Positions 6,472 through 13,489 of a DNA stretch of 14,045 nucleotides are shown piece after piece. Position numbers and translations under genes: made by a program. Location of the stretch: contig CALCRE010000233.1 of NCBI GenBank assembly GCA_937894465.1, positions 1 through 14,045 of the forward strand, read 5' to 3'. A model generated the notes under the pieces. The model was not told the DNA's origin. It saw nothing but the letters and a program-made list of their open reading frames with translations, and searched no databases. Source of the DNA: an uncultured Clostridia bacterium. Its GTDB lineage: Bacteria; Bacillota; Clostridia; JAAYHZ01. How positions within the stretch are numbered: position 1 is the stretch's first letter; every line of letters starts with the position of its first letter.

Positions 6472-7239
6472 ATGTATTTATTAGAAGTGAAAAATGTAAA
6501 GAAAGTATATACCACAAGAATGGGTGGAAATACCGTTCAAGCGCTATCCAATGTTTCTTTTTCCGTTGAAAAAGGAGAAATGTTGGCCATCATGGGTGAA
6601 TCCGGATCAGGGAAAACAACCCTGTTGAACATATTGGCATCCTTAGACAAACCTACCGGCGGAGACGTGTTGTTAAACGGTAAAAGCATTTTGTCTATCA
6701 GTGAAAAGGAAATTTCCGCATTCCGAAGAGATAATTTGGGATTTGTCTTTCAAGACTTTAATTTGTTGGACACTTTCTCCATACAGGATAACATTTTCTT
6801 ACCTTTGGTTTTGGCAGGAAAAACCTATGACCAAATGAATCAAAGGCTGAACCCCATTGCAAAGAGGTTACAGATTACGGATATTCTTAGCAAGTACCCA
6901 TACGAGATATCCGGTGGGCAAAAACAAAGGACTGCCGTTGCCCGTGCGCTGATTACACAACCTCAACTTATATTGGCAGACGAGCCTACCGGATCTTTGG
7001 ACTCTCGCTCTTCGGATGAATTGTTGAAGTTGTTTACGGAGATCAATCAAGACGGTCAAACCATATTAATGGTGACACACAGTGTCAAGGCTGCAAGTCA
7101 TGCCAAAAGAGTGTTGTTCATTAAGGACGGGGAAGTCTATCACCAGATTTATAAGGGGAATGCGACCAATGAGCAGATGTATCAAAAGATTGCAGATACA
7201 TTGACTTTAATTGCAACAGGTGGTGTTAGAGATGCGTAA
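6472..7239 (+). CDS. bceA: BceA-type ABC transporter ATPase, 255 aa
   Basis: This is the nucleotide-binding subunit of a MacB/BceAB-type transporter that removes peptide antibiotics (bacitracin, lantibiotics or similar) from their lipid targets and relays their presence to BceS. Motifs are complete: Walker A GESGSGKT (42-49), Q-loop Gln94 in FVFQDFNLLD, signature ISGGQKQR (146-153), Walker B LILADE (166-171) and switch His203. The start ATG 6472 has CGGAGGG 8-9 bases upstream. Length is usual. Its last 8 bases overlap the start of bceB, so the two subunits are translationally coupled. Confidence 0.95.
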   Translation: MYLLEVKNVKKVYTTRMGGNTVQALSNVSFSVEKGEMLAIMGESGSGKTTLLNILASLDKPTGGDVLLNGKSILSISEKEISAFRRDNLGFVFQDFNLLDTFSIQDNIFLPLVLAGKTYDQMNQRLNPIAKRLQITDILSKYPYEISGGQKQRTAVARALITQPQLILADEPTGSLDSRSSDELLKLFTEINQDGQTILMVTHSVKAASHAKRVLFIKDGEVYHQIYKGNATNEQMYQKIADTLTLIATGGVRDA

Positions 7240-9205
7240 ATTCTTTTATGTAAAGCTTGCGGTAAACAACATTAAGAAAAATTCCCAAGCATACATCCCG
7301 TATATACTAACATGTATCGGCACCATTATTATGTTCTACAATATGTGCTTTTTGGCCACAGCAGAAGGGTTAGGTGTCGTCAGTGATCACGGATCATTAC
7401 GATTTGTTATGGTCTTAGGTGCTATTGTCATCGGAATCTTCTCGGTTATCTTTTTATTCTATACCAACAGCTTTTTGATCAAAAAGAGAAAAAAGGAATT
7501 CGGTCTTTTTAATATACTTGGTATGGAGAAAAAACATATCGCAAGAATCATGTTATGGGAAACAGTGATTGTTACCATGGTCAGCTTGGTGACGGGAATA
7601 TTTGGTGGGATACTGTTAAGCAAGCTGATGATCTTGTTGCTTTTTAAAATCATAGCCATCGATGTGCCCTTTGGATTTGAGGTGCCGCGTGAAGCAGTGT
7701 TGATCACCGTAGCTTTGTTTGCCGGTATCTTTATATTAAACCTGATCTACAACAGACTATCGGTTCGTTTATCCAAACCCATAGAACTTTTAAAAGGTAG
7801 TAATGTAGGGGAGAAGGAACCTAAGACAAAGGTGTTGCAAACGATCATCGGACTACTTTGCCTAGGTGCCGGCTATTATATTGCCCTCACCACTGAGTCT
7901 CCATTAGAAGCACTTACCTTGTTTTTCGTAGCGGTTGTATTGGTGATGATCGGAACATACTCCTTGTTTACTGCAGGAAGCGTTGCTTTGTTAAAGATAC
8001 TGCGTAAGAACAAAAGATATTATTACAAACCTAAGAACTTCATTTCTGTTTCAAGTATGATATACAGGATGAAACAAAATGCAACAGGTCTTGCCAACAT
8101 CTGCATCTTGTCCACTGCGGTGATTATTATGCTGTCATCCACCGTTTCCTTGTATATCGGAATGGAGGATGTCTTACGTACACGATATCCAAGGAACATT
8201 ATTGTTAGTTCTGTTTCTGTTACGGAGGAAAAAGTTGAGCAATTTGATAAATACATAAACGATACAACAGATTCCATGGGAATAGAACAAATTGATGTCA
8301 TGAACTATCGGTCTTTGACTTTAATGGCATCTCAAACTCAAAACACCTTTAAGATTAGTACCGATGCCTCTGGAATCTCAGGCTCGACATTACTATTCTT
8401 TATATCTGTGGATGATTACAATAGGCTGAGCAACACGAATTATACATTGGAAGAGGATGAAGCCTTACTTTATGAGTTTCGTGCAATAGTTCCGGGGGAT
8501 GTATTGGATTTTAACGGGCTTGAACTTCGTATCAAAAAACGAATCCCGTCTTTTGACCTGGACGGCTATATGAGTGCCATGCTGGTGAACAGCTGCTATG
8601 TAGTGGTGAAGGATATCCCTACCATTTCTACGATCCAAAAGGCACTAGAGCAGGAAAAACAGATGCAACAATTGCTTTCCTATTTTTACGGATTTGACGT
8701 TCAAGAGGACCGGGATGTACAAATGAGCTTGACGACTCAGTTACGTAGCAATCTCAATAAAGAGGAATTACAATGCTCCGTGGATGGAATGGAAATCTCC
8801 AGAGCCAGCTTTTATTCTCTATATGGCGGATTGTTCTATTTAGGTATCTTCTTGGGGTTATTATTTATCATGGCGACGGTTTTGATTATTTACTACAAGC
8901 AGATTGCAGAAGGATATGATGACAAAGAGCGTTTTGAAATCATGCAAAAGGTGGGTATGAGCCGGGATGAAGTAAAAAAGTCCATCAAAAACCAAGTGAT
9001 CAAGGTTTTCTTCTTACCCCTTGTAACAGCTGTGATTCATATTGCCTTTGCATTCAAGGTCATCACAAAGCTACTGACTGTGCTTAACCTCACCAATGTG
9101 CCCTTGTTTGCCGTATGTACATTAGCCACCATTCTTGTATTTGCCGCATTCTACACCCTCGTGTATTCTCTTACCGCAAAGGTATATTACAGAATTGTGA
9201 GCTGA
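7232..9205 (+). CDS. bceB: BceB-type ABC transporter permease, 657 aa
   Basis: This is the membrane subunit that recognises the peptide antibiotic and docks the BceS kinase. I chose ATG 7232, behind AGGTGG (7218-7223), over a TTG 21 bases upstream. The layout is that of BceB. The first helix is near residues 18-38. An FtsX-type domain has RKKEFGLFNILGM after a helix. Further helix pairs run to about residue 315 (LANICILSTAVIIMLSSTVS). Then comes a large outside domain of roughly 220 residues (LRTRYPRN to SFYSLYGG) and three terminal helices. The outside domain is the specificity part and cannot be assigned to a drug from sequence. No frameshift is seen. Confidence 0.93.
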   Translation: MRKFFYVKLAVNNIKKNSQAYIPYILTCIGTIIMFYNMCFLATAEGLGVVSDHGSLRFVMVLGAIVIGIFSVIFLFYTNSFLIKKRKKEFGLFNILGMEKKHIARIMLWETVIVTMVSLVTGIFGGILLSKLMILLLFKIIAIDVPFGFEVPREAVLITVALFAGIFILNLIYNRLSVRLSKPIELLKGSNVGEKEPKTKVLQTIIGLLCLGAGYYIALTTESPLEALTLFFVAVVLVMIGTYSLFTAGSVALLKILRKNKRYYYKPKNFISVSSMIYRMKQNATGLANICILSTAVIIMLSSTVSLYIGMEDVLRTRYPRNIIVSSVSVTEEKVEQFDKYINDTTDSMGIEQIDVMNYRSLTLMASQTQNTFKISTDASGISGSTLLFFISVDDYNRLSNTNYTLEEDEALLYEFRAIVPGDVLDFNGLELRIKKRIPSFDLDGYMSAMLVNSCYVVVKDIPTISTIQKALEQEKQMQQLLSYFYGFDVQEDRDVQMSLTTQLRSNLNKEELQCSVDGMEISRASFYSLYGGLFYLGIFLGLLFIMATVLIIYYKQIAEGYDDKERFEIMQKVGMSRDEVKKSIKNQVIKVFFLPLVTAVIHIAFAFKVITKLLTVLNLTNVPLFAVCTLATILVFAAFYTLVYSLTAKVYYRIVS

Positions 9206-9217
9206 CAAGGATAAAGA

Positions 9218-9268
9218 GGGGACGGTTCTCAACTAAGTGGATTCTCTAATTAAATAAGAGGATCCACT
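9218..9268. repeat. REP-like half motif and a 12-bp hairpin after bceB
   Basis: GGGGACGGTTCTC (9218-9230) matches a motif I recall as the arm of REP-like palindromes flanking IS200-like REP-associated transposases in Clostridia; its other arm is not present here. Just after it, AGTGGATTCTCT (9236-9247) pairs with AGAGGATCCACT (9257-9268), a 12-bp stem with one G-U pair and a 9-base loop. No T-run follows, so it is not a typical terminator. Confidence 0.4.
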
Positions 9269-9418
9269 AATTGACTACTGCCCTGGTTGTTAAAAATGAT
9301 GCAATACCTGTTGCATTTTCTTACAATAACCACAGATAATCAAACTCATTTGAAATAATGATCGTAGATCTCATTTTGTCATATGTTGTGATTTAGAGCG
9401 TTATCCCAAAACCAGGAG

Positions 9419-9438
9419 AAACCAAGCCTTGGTTTTTT
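9419..9438 (+). terminator. Rho-independent terminator of the bce operon
   Basis: AAACCAA (9419-9425) pairs with TTGGTTT (9429-9435) across a GCC loop and runs into six Ts (9433-9438). A longer alternative pairs AAAACCAGG (9408-9416) with CCTTGGTTTT (9427-9436), with a one-base bulge. Both end in the same T-run. Confidence 0.7.
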
Positions 9439-9443
9439 AGCTT

Positions 9444-9488
9444 AATAACTAATAAGTTATTGGCCGATAATAACTTTTAGCGTATAAT
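9444..9488 (+). promoter_or_regulatory. higBA promoter with an inverted repeat
   Basis: TTGGCC (9460-9465), 17 bases, TATAAT (9483-9488) is a good promoter. AATAACT-AATA-AGTTATT (9444-9461) is a perfect 7-bp inverted repeat that touches the -35, and AATAACT recurs at 9469-9475 in the spacer. These are likely sites for the HigA repressor. Transcription should start only a few bases before the toxin ATG at 9499, leaving no room for a Shine-Dalgarno sequence. Confidence 0.55.
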
Positions 9489-9498
9489 AATATATGGA

Positions 9499-9811
9499 AT
9501 GAACGAAGTAAAATTTTACAGGGATGATAGGGGTCGCGAGCCGGTTGCAGAATTTATTAAGGATTTGGTGGATCGCACGGACAAGGACGGTAGAATCAAC
9601 CTGAAAAAAATACTGGATTATATAAAAATATTGAAAATCAAAGGCAAGACGGCAGGGGAGCCGTTCATGAAACACATAGACGGAGAGATATGGGAGTTAC
9701 GACCGATAAGCTATAGAATTTTATTTGCAGAGTGGGAGGACGCCGACGCGGGAGATCGAACAGGCCAAACGGAATCTTGCGGACATAAAAAGGAGAATAC
9801 TAAATGAGTAA
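9499..9811 (+). pseudogene. higB: HigB-like toxin gene with an internal frameshifting deletion
   Basis: The first 79 codons match the Gp49-like/HigB branch of the RelE superfamily, which cleaves mRNA on the ribosome: MNEVKFYRDDRGREPVAEF, then GEPFMKHIDGEIWELRP and YRILFAEW. After that Trp (9733-9735) the frame turns to nonsense and stops at 9805-9807. The proper C-terminus is still there in another frame from 9740: TPTREIEQAKRNLADIKRR, ending at TAA 9809-9811. The conserved strand that should lie between them (of the type FVLLHxFxKKTQK) is missing. A deletion of roughly 47 bases at 9736-9739 therefore removed about 16 residues and shifted the frame. The truncated product (102 aa) lacks the core strand and basic catalytic residues, so it is very probably inactive. 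Confidence 0.8.
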
Positions 9812-10238
9812 AGAAAAAGAATATAACCCCGTCGGGAGAAGCTGGGATGATTTTGAGAGAGAAATATTCACTGAGGAGGAGATCGCGGCAAGCGACTTAC
9901 GGGTGAACATAATATGCGAGCTCATAGAAGCCCGCAAGAAAATAGGAATTACACAAAAGATGCTGGAAAAAATGAGCGGAGTAAGGCAACCGATCATTGC
10001 CAGAATGGAACGGGGGCATACTGACCCGCAGATCGGAACCGTGCTGAAGCTGCTGGTTCCTCTTGGAAAAACCCTGTATGTTGGGGACATTAAGACGAAA
10101 GGCAAGAAAAAAAGAATAAAAAGCCCGGTGGTTGGAAAACAAGCGGTGGTGATAAAACAACCCGGACATAACAGTGAAAAGACACTGGGAGTTTCGGAGC
10201 CTGCTGCAGCTTTTACGACGGAAAAAAAAGAAGAATAG
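9804..10238 (+). CDS. higA: HigA-like XRE antitoxin with a lysine-rich tail, 144 aa
   Basis: The start ATG 9804 has AAGGAG (9790-9795) 8 bases upstream and overlapped the original toxin stop by 8 bases. An XRE helix-turn-helix spans about residues 36-95: LIEARKKIGITQKMLEKMSG, then VRQPIIARMERGHTDPQIGT and LLVPLGKTL. HigA proteins bind HigB and repress their promoter. Family members normally end soon after the LGKTL strand. Here a further 48 residues follow, starting KTKGKKKRIKS and rich in Lys, Glu and Ala, which could be a real extension or read-through after a lost stop. The gene is visibly more GC-rich than its surroundings. The toxin is broken, so this is an orphan antitoxin. Confidence 0.8.
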   Translation: MSKEKEYNPVGRSWDDFEREIFTEEEIAASDLRVNIICELIEARKKIGITQKMLEKMSGVRQPIIARMERGHTDPQIGTVLKLLVPLGKTLYVGDIKTKGKKKRIKSPVVGKQAVVIKQPGHNSEKTLGVSEPAAAFTTEKKEE

Positions 10239-10291
10239 AAAACAAATAACAATAACAAGAAAAAGTACCCGATTGCCAAGTATGGTCACAG

Positions 10292-10404
10292 GATGACAAT
10301 ACATTGATGGTGAATGTTACCCGCTTAAGAAAAAAACTTTTCGAATCGGTGTGGAACAATATATCATTACCAAAAAGGGATTGGGGTATATGGTGGAATC
10401 ATAG
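10292..10404 (+). pseudogene. 3' remnant of a second bceR
   Basis: From GATGAC at 10292 the DNA follows the end of bceR (from about 5244) closely: DDNTLMVNVTRLRKKLFES, then GVEQYIITKKGLGYMVES with a stop at 10402-10404. One base is missing near 10347 compared with the intact copy, so the recognition helix and the wing lie in different frames. Nothing of the receiver domain is present. The left boundary is abrupt and comes 53 bases after the higA stop, which suggests a deletion or insertion joint there. Confidence 0.8.
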
Positions 10405-10958
10405 ATGAAAAGATATTTAAATGTCTTCGGTTTGTTCATGAAGTATAACAAGAGGGCCATATGGCTCATTTTTTTGTGTCACTTTATTTCTTTCTGTTTT
10501 CTATTTGTATTCGTTACCGTATGAACCTTTTGTCTACATCGGCGTGTTGATTAACGTAGTTTTGCTTATTATAGGCATTTTAAATTTTACGGTCATTTAC
10601 AAAAGACATAAGGAGCTAAATCATTTAAAAGAAAGCATATTGTTAACGGGCTTTACATTCCCTGAATCCAAAAACATCATGGAACAAGATTTTAAATATT
10701 GTTACGGAATTGTTCATGATGATAGAATCCGGGTCATCATCCAATCAAGACACCCATTGCCGCTGTGGCTTGGTTTTGCAATCAGAGAAAAACGATATGA
10801 ATGCCGAAATGTTGGAGCAGTTATTTCGCATTGAGCAATATGTTGAATTGATATTGCAGTATCTTAGGGTGGAATCCATAAGTTCTGACTTGTTGCTTCA
10901 ACGCTATTCTTTGCATAAATCAATCAAAATGGATGCTATACTCATTAAATATAAATAA
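10405..10958 (+). pseudogene. Decayed second bceS histidine kinase
   Basis: It starts MKRYLNVFGLFMKYNK right after psi-bceR, as in the intact pair. About two bases are lost near 10488-10495, shifting the frame in the first membrane helix. The next stretch (YSLPYEPF to HDDRI) agrees with BceS at 47 of 74 residues by my hand alignment. About 55 bases are then missing at about 10735, just before the H box, though a His codon and the IKTPIAA stretch remain in another frame. One more base is lost near 10768. The last part (LVLQSEKN to LLLQRYSL) agrees at 40 of 48. The homology ends there, and the whole ATPase domain is gone. It cannot make a working kinase. Confidence 0.85.
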
Positions 10959-11003
10959 AAGTGTGGGAATTATCACTAAATGGCTTAATATAATGTGATA
11001 TTG

Positions 11004-11032
11004 TTGATTAAAGTTAGAAATGTGGTTATACT
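11004..11032 (+). promoter_or_regulatory. Candidate promoter of the AAA/DUF4143 gene
   Basis: TTGATT (11004-11009), exactly 17 bases, TATACT (11027-11032) lies about 67 bases before the start codon. A second -10-like TATAAT is at 11069-11074 with a poor -35. Confidence 0.5.
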
Positions 11033-11099
11033 ATTAAATGAAAGTGTGATTTAATTACTCTAAATGTATATAATAATGTGTTATTTTGGAGGTGGTACT

Positions 11100-12443
11100 A
11101 TGGAGAGAGTAGTTATGCAAAAACTGCTGCACTGGAAAAACTCCAAACATCGAAAGCCCCTTATTTTAAAAGGCGTGCGTCAGGTAGGAAAAACGTGGAT
11201 CATCAAGGAATTTGCAAAACGCCATTATGAAAATATGGCTTATTTCAACTTTGACGAGCACCCGGAGTACAATCAGTTCTTTGAAAGCACCAAGGATGTG
11301 GAGCGCATTCTGCAAAACTTGATGATGGCAAGCGGTGAAATCATTAAACGGGATAACCCCGAGAATACTCTCATTGTTTTTGATGAAATTCAAGAATGTC
11401 CAAAGGCCTTAAATACACTAAAGTACTTTTGTGAGAACACCCCCCATTATCACGTGGTTTGTGCAGGATCGCTATTGGGCATTGCTCTTTCTAAACCTGC
11501 TTCTTTTCTGGTTGGAAAAGTAGATTTCTTGGAAATGATGCCAATGACCTTTACGGAATTTTTGATAGCAAATGGTGACGGTAACTTCGCTGCTTACATG
11601 GATAACATAGAAAAGATTGAGCCAATGCCGGAAGCTTTTTTCAATCCATTATACGAAAAGCTTAAAATGTATTTCGTAACAGGTGGTATGCCGGAATCTG
11701 TACGCTCTTGGACGCAAGACCGGGACGTAGAGCTTATGCAGCAGGTACTATCTAATATTCTGGGAGCATATGAAAGGGATTTTGCCAAACACCTTGACCC
11801 GAAGGACTTTCCGAAGATATCGATGATATGGAAGTCAATACCCTCACAACTAGCTAGAGAAAACAAAAAATTTATCTATAAAGTCATAAAAGAAGGTGCA
11901 CGAGCCAGAGAATATGAGGATGCCCTGCAATGGCTTTGCGATGCCAATTTGACATATAAGATATATCGTAGCACTGCTCCGGGGTTACCTATTTCGGCTT
12001 ATGGTGATTTGTCTGCCTTCAAGTTATATATGGTGGATGTAGGATTGTTACGAAGGTTAGCTCTCTTAGCACCGTCAGCTTTTGGTGAGGGTAATAGGCT
12101 ATTTGTTGAGTTCAAGGGGGCTTTGAGTGAAAATTATGTCCTGCAAGCTCTGGGAAACCAGTTTGAAGCTCTGCCTCGTTATTGGACTGTAGAAAATCCT
12201 AGATATGAAGTAGACTTCCTGATACAAAGAGAAAACGATATTTTACCGGTGGAAGTAAAACCGGAGAGTAATGTGGAAAGCCGGAGTCTAAAAAAGTACA
12301 AAGAAAAGTACGGTGATAAGGTAAAACTTCGTGTCCGGTTTTCACTTAACAACCTACGCCTAGATGATGACCTTCTGAATATTCCATTGTTTATGGCGGA
12401 TTATGCGGATAAGATTATCGGGATTGCTTTAGAACGGTTGTAA
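11100..12443 (+). CDS. AAA ATPase with C-terminal DUF4143 domain, 447 aa
   Basis: I chose ATG 11100 because GGAGGTGG (11089-11096) precedes it; an in-frame ATG lies 36 bases upstream without such a site. The N-terminal AAA domain carries Walker A GVRQVGKT (25-32), Walker B LIVFDE (91-96) and a sensor-like VVCAGS (119-124). The family's EMxPMTFxEFL stretch is at 145-155. The C-terminal DUF4143 part contains Glu344 (LSENYV), Asp372 (YEVDFLI) and Glu385-x-Lys387 (LPVEVK), the acidic and lysine pattern of a PD-(D/E)xK nuclease fold. Such proteins are common in bacteria and archaea and are often horizontally spread. Their substrate is not known; roles in DNA handling or defence are only proposed. 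The gene is a single unit and intact. Confidence 0.88.
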   Translation: MERVVMQKLLHWKNSKHRKPLILKGVRQVGKTWIIKEFAKRHYENMAYFNFDEHPEYNQFFESTKDVERILQNLMMASGEIIKRDNPENTLIVFDEIQECPKALNTLKYFCENTPHYHVVCAGSLLGIALSKPASFLVGKVDFLEMMPMTFTEFLIANGDGNFAAYMDNIEKIEPMPEAFFNPLYEKLKMYFVTGGMPESVRSWTQDRDVELMQQVLSNILGAYERDFAKHLDPKDFPKISMIWKSIPSQLARENKKFIYKVIKEGARAREYEDALQWLCDANLTYKIYRSTAPGLPISAYGDLSAFKLYMVDVGLLRRLALLAPSAFGEGNRLFVEFKGALSENYVLQALGNQFEALPRYWTVENPRYEVDFLIQRENDILPVEVKPESNVESRSLKKYKEKYGDKVKLRVRFSLNNLRLDDDLLNIPLFMADYADKIIGIALERL

Positions 12444-12474
12444 AGCAAAACTTTTCGTTTATGAGTTCATACAG

Positions 12475-12494
12475 ACATTCATGTGGAATGTTTT
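12475..12494 (+). terminator. Weak hairpin between convergent genes
   Basis: ACATTC (12475-12480) pairs with GAATGT (12486-12491) around a 5-base loop and is followed by TTT. It is short and AT-rich, so only a weak terminator call is justified. It lies between the AAA gene and the converging ABC remnant. Confidence 0.4.
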
Positions 12495-12499
12495 GAGCT

Positions 12500-13096
12500 T
12501 TAAACATACCACTGAGCTTGGAGCTTAAACAACCGGGCATATTCACCATCTTTTTGCATTAATTCGGTATGGGACCCGTCTTCTATTATTTTACCGGTTT
12601 TCATAACAAGAATACGGTGGGCGAGGGATGCCGAACCGACACGATGGGAGATGATCACTGATATTTTGTTTTTAGAAAGATTCAAGAACTTTGCATATAC
12701 TTGAGCTTCTATAACGGGGTCAAGTGAAGCGGTCGGTTCATCCAATACAATGATGGTACTGTTTCTCACATGACCTCTTGCGATGGCAATTCTCTGCCAT
12801 TGTCCTATGGAGAGCTCTTCTCCGCCAAATTCCTTTCCAAGCCTTGTGTCAAGCCCGTTGGGTAATTGTTGAACAACCTCATACAACCCGTTTTCATATA
12901 TGACATCATTTAATCTGTCATCGTTATATAGTTGATCAAGTTCACCGAATCCTATGTTCTCTCTTATGGTGAGAAGATATTTCACATAATCTTGAAAGAC
13001 AACTGAAACATGTTTATAAACTGATTTTTTGTCCAATAGACTCAAGGGTATGCGATCATAATATATTTCACCTTCCGTTGGGTTGTATAACCGTTC
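12500..13096 (-). pseudogene. 5'-truncated ABC exporter ATPase domain (NisT-like)
   Basis: On the minus strand homology begins at RLYNPTEGEIYYDRIPLS (from 13093) and runs to the stop at 12500. An in-frame TAG sits at 13099-13097. The Q loop (VVFQDYVKYLLTIRENIGFG), signature (EELSIGQWQRIAIARG, Ile for the usual Gly), Walker B (IIVLDEPTASLD) and H loop (IISHR) are all present, but Walker A and the six-helix membrane domain are absent. The text resembles the ATPase part of one-piece exporters of the lantibiotic/bacteriocin type, which move modified peptides across the membrane. Without Walker A it cannot bind ATP properly. A weak start (TTG 13045) exists but would only give the fragment. Confidence 0.8.
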
Positions 13097-13229
13097 CTAA
13101 TAATATAATCAAACATAGTCACATGTACTATACATCATATATTCTTCTACAGGTTGCCCTGTATGACCACAAACGAACAGTGCTTTTTGTGGATTCGCGT
13201 GAGGGAATCTCGCCCTCAAGTCAAAGCCA

Positions 13230-13386
13230 CCTTATTTTGTCCGGTCGCCAAACCAAACGAAACAGGGGGTGGTCACAAAGATTGAGCAATAAGCGTGAGC
13301 TTAAGACCAATCCAAGGAATACTTTGACCCGGCTGTTAGCCGCACTCGAAAAATACGGTAAGGTTACAATAAGATATCGAAATTAG
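13230..13386 (+). pseudogene. Broken XRE helix-turn-helix remnant
   Basis: Two pieces in different frames resemble an XRE regulator. QTKQGVVTKIEQ (ending at TAA 13290-13292) looks like the recognition helix (compare QPIIARMERG in HigA here). LKTNPRNTLTRLLAALEKYG, then KVTIR (13300 to the TAG at 13384-13386), looks like the NPxxxTLxxLxxALG tail of such proteins. A longer open frame (from 13078) covers the second piece but its first half looks random. The rest of 13097-13489 shows nothing I can name. The domain call is by eye. Confidence 0.4.
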
Positions 13387-13489
13387 TCCCATTCCGAATA
13401 TACGTGCCAAGTTATATCTTTACAAGCATAACAGGGGCGCCATCCCGGAAACAGCTATATACTCCTACTGTCTTTACCATATGTTAATT

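Noticed and set aside
10505..10834. Treating the two open frames of the second kinase as separate small genes
   Set aside because: Both align to consecutive parts of BceS, so they are pieces of one broken gene.
13195..13225. GAGGG-loop-CCCTC stem considered as part of a tRNA or terminator
   Set aside because: The stem is only 5 bp, no other cloverleaf arms can be drawn and no T-run follows.
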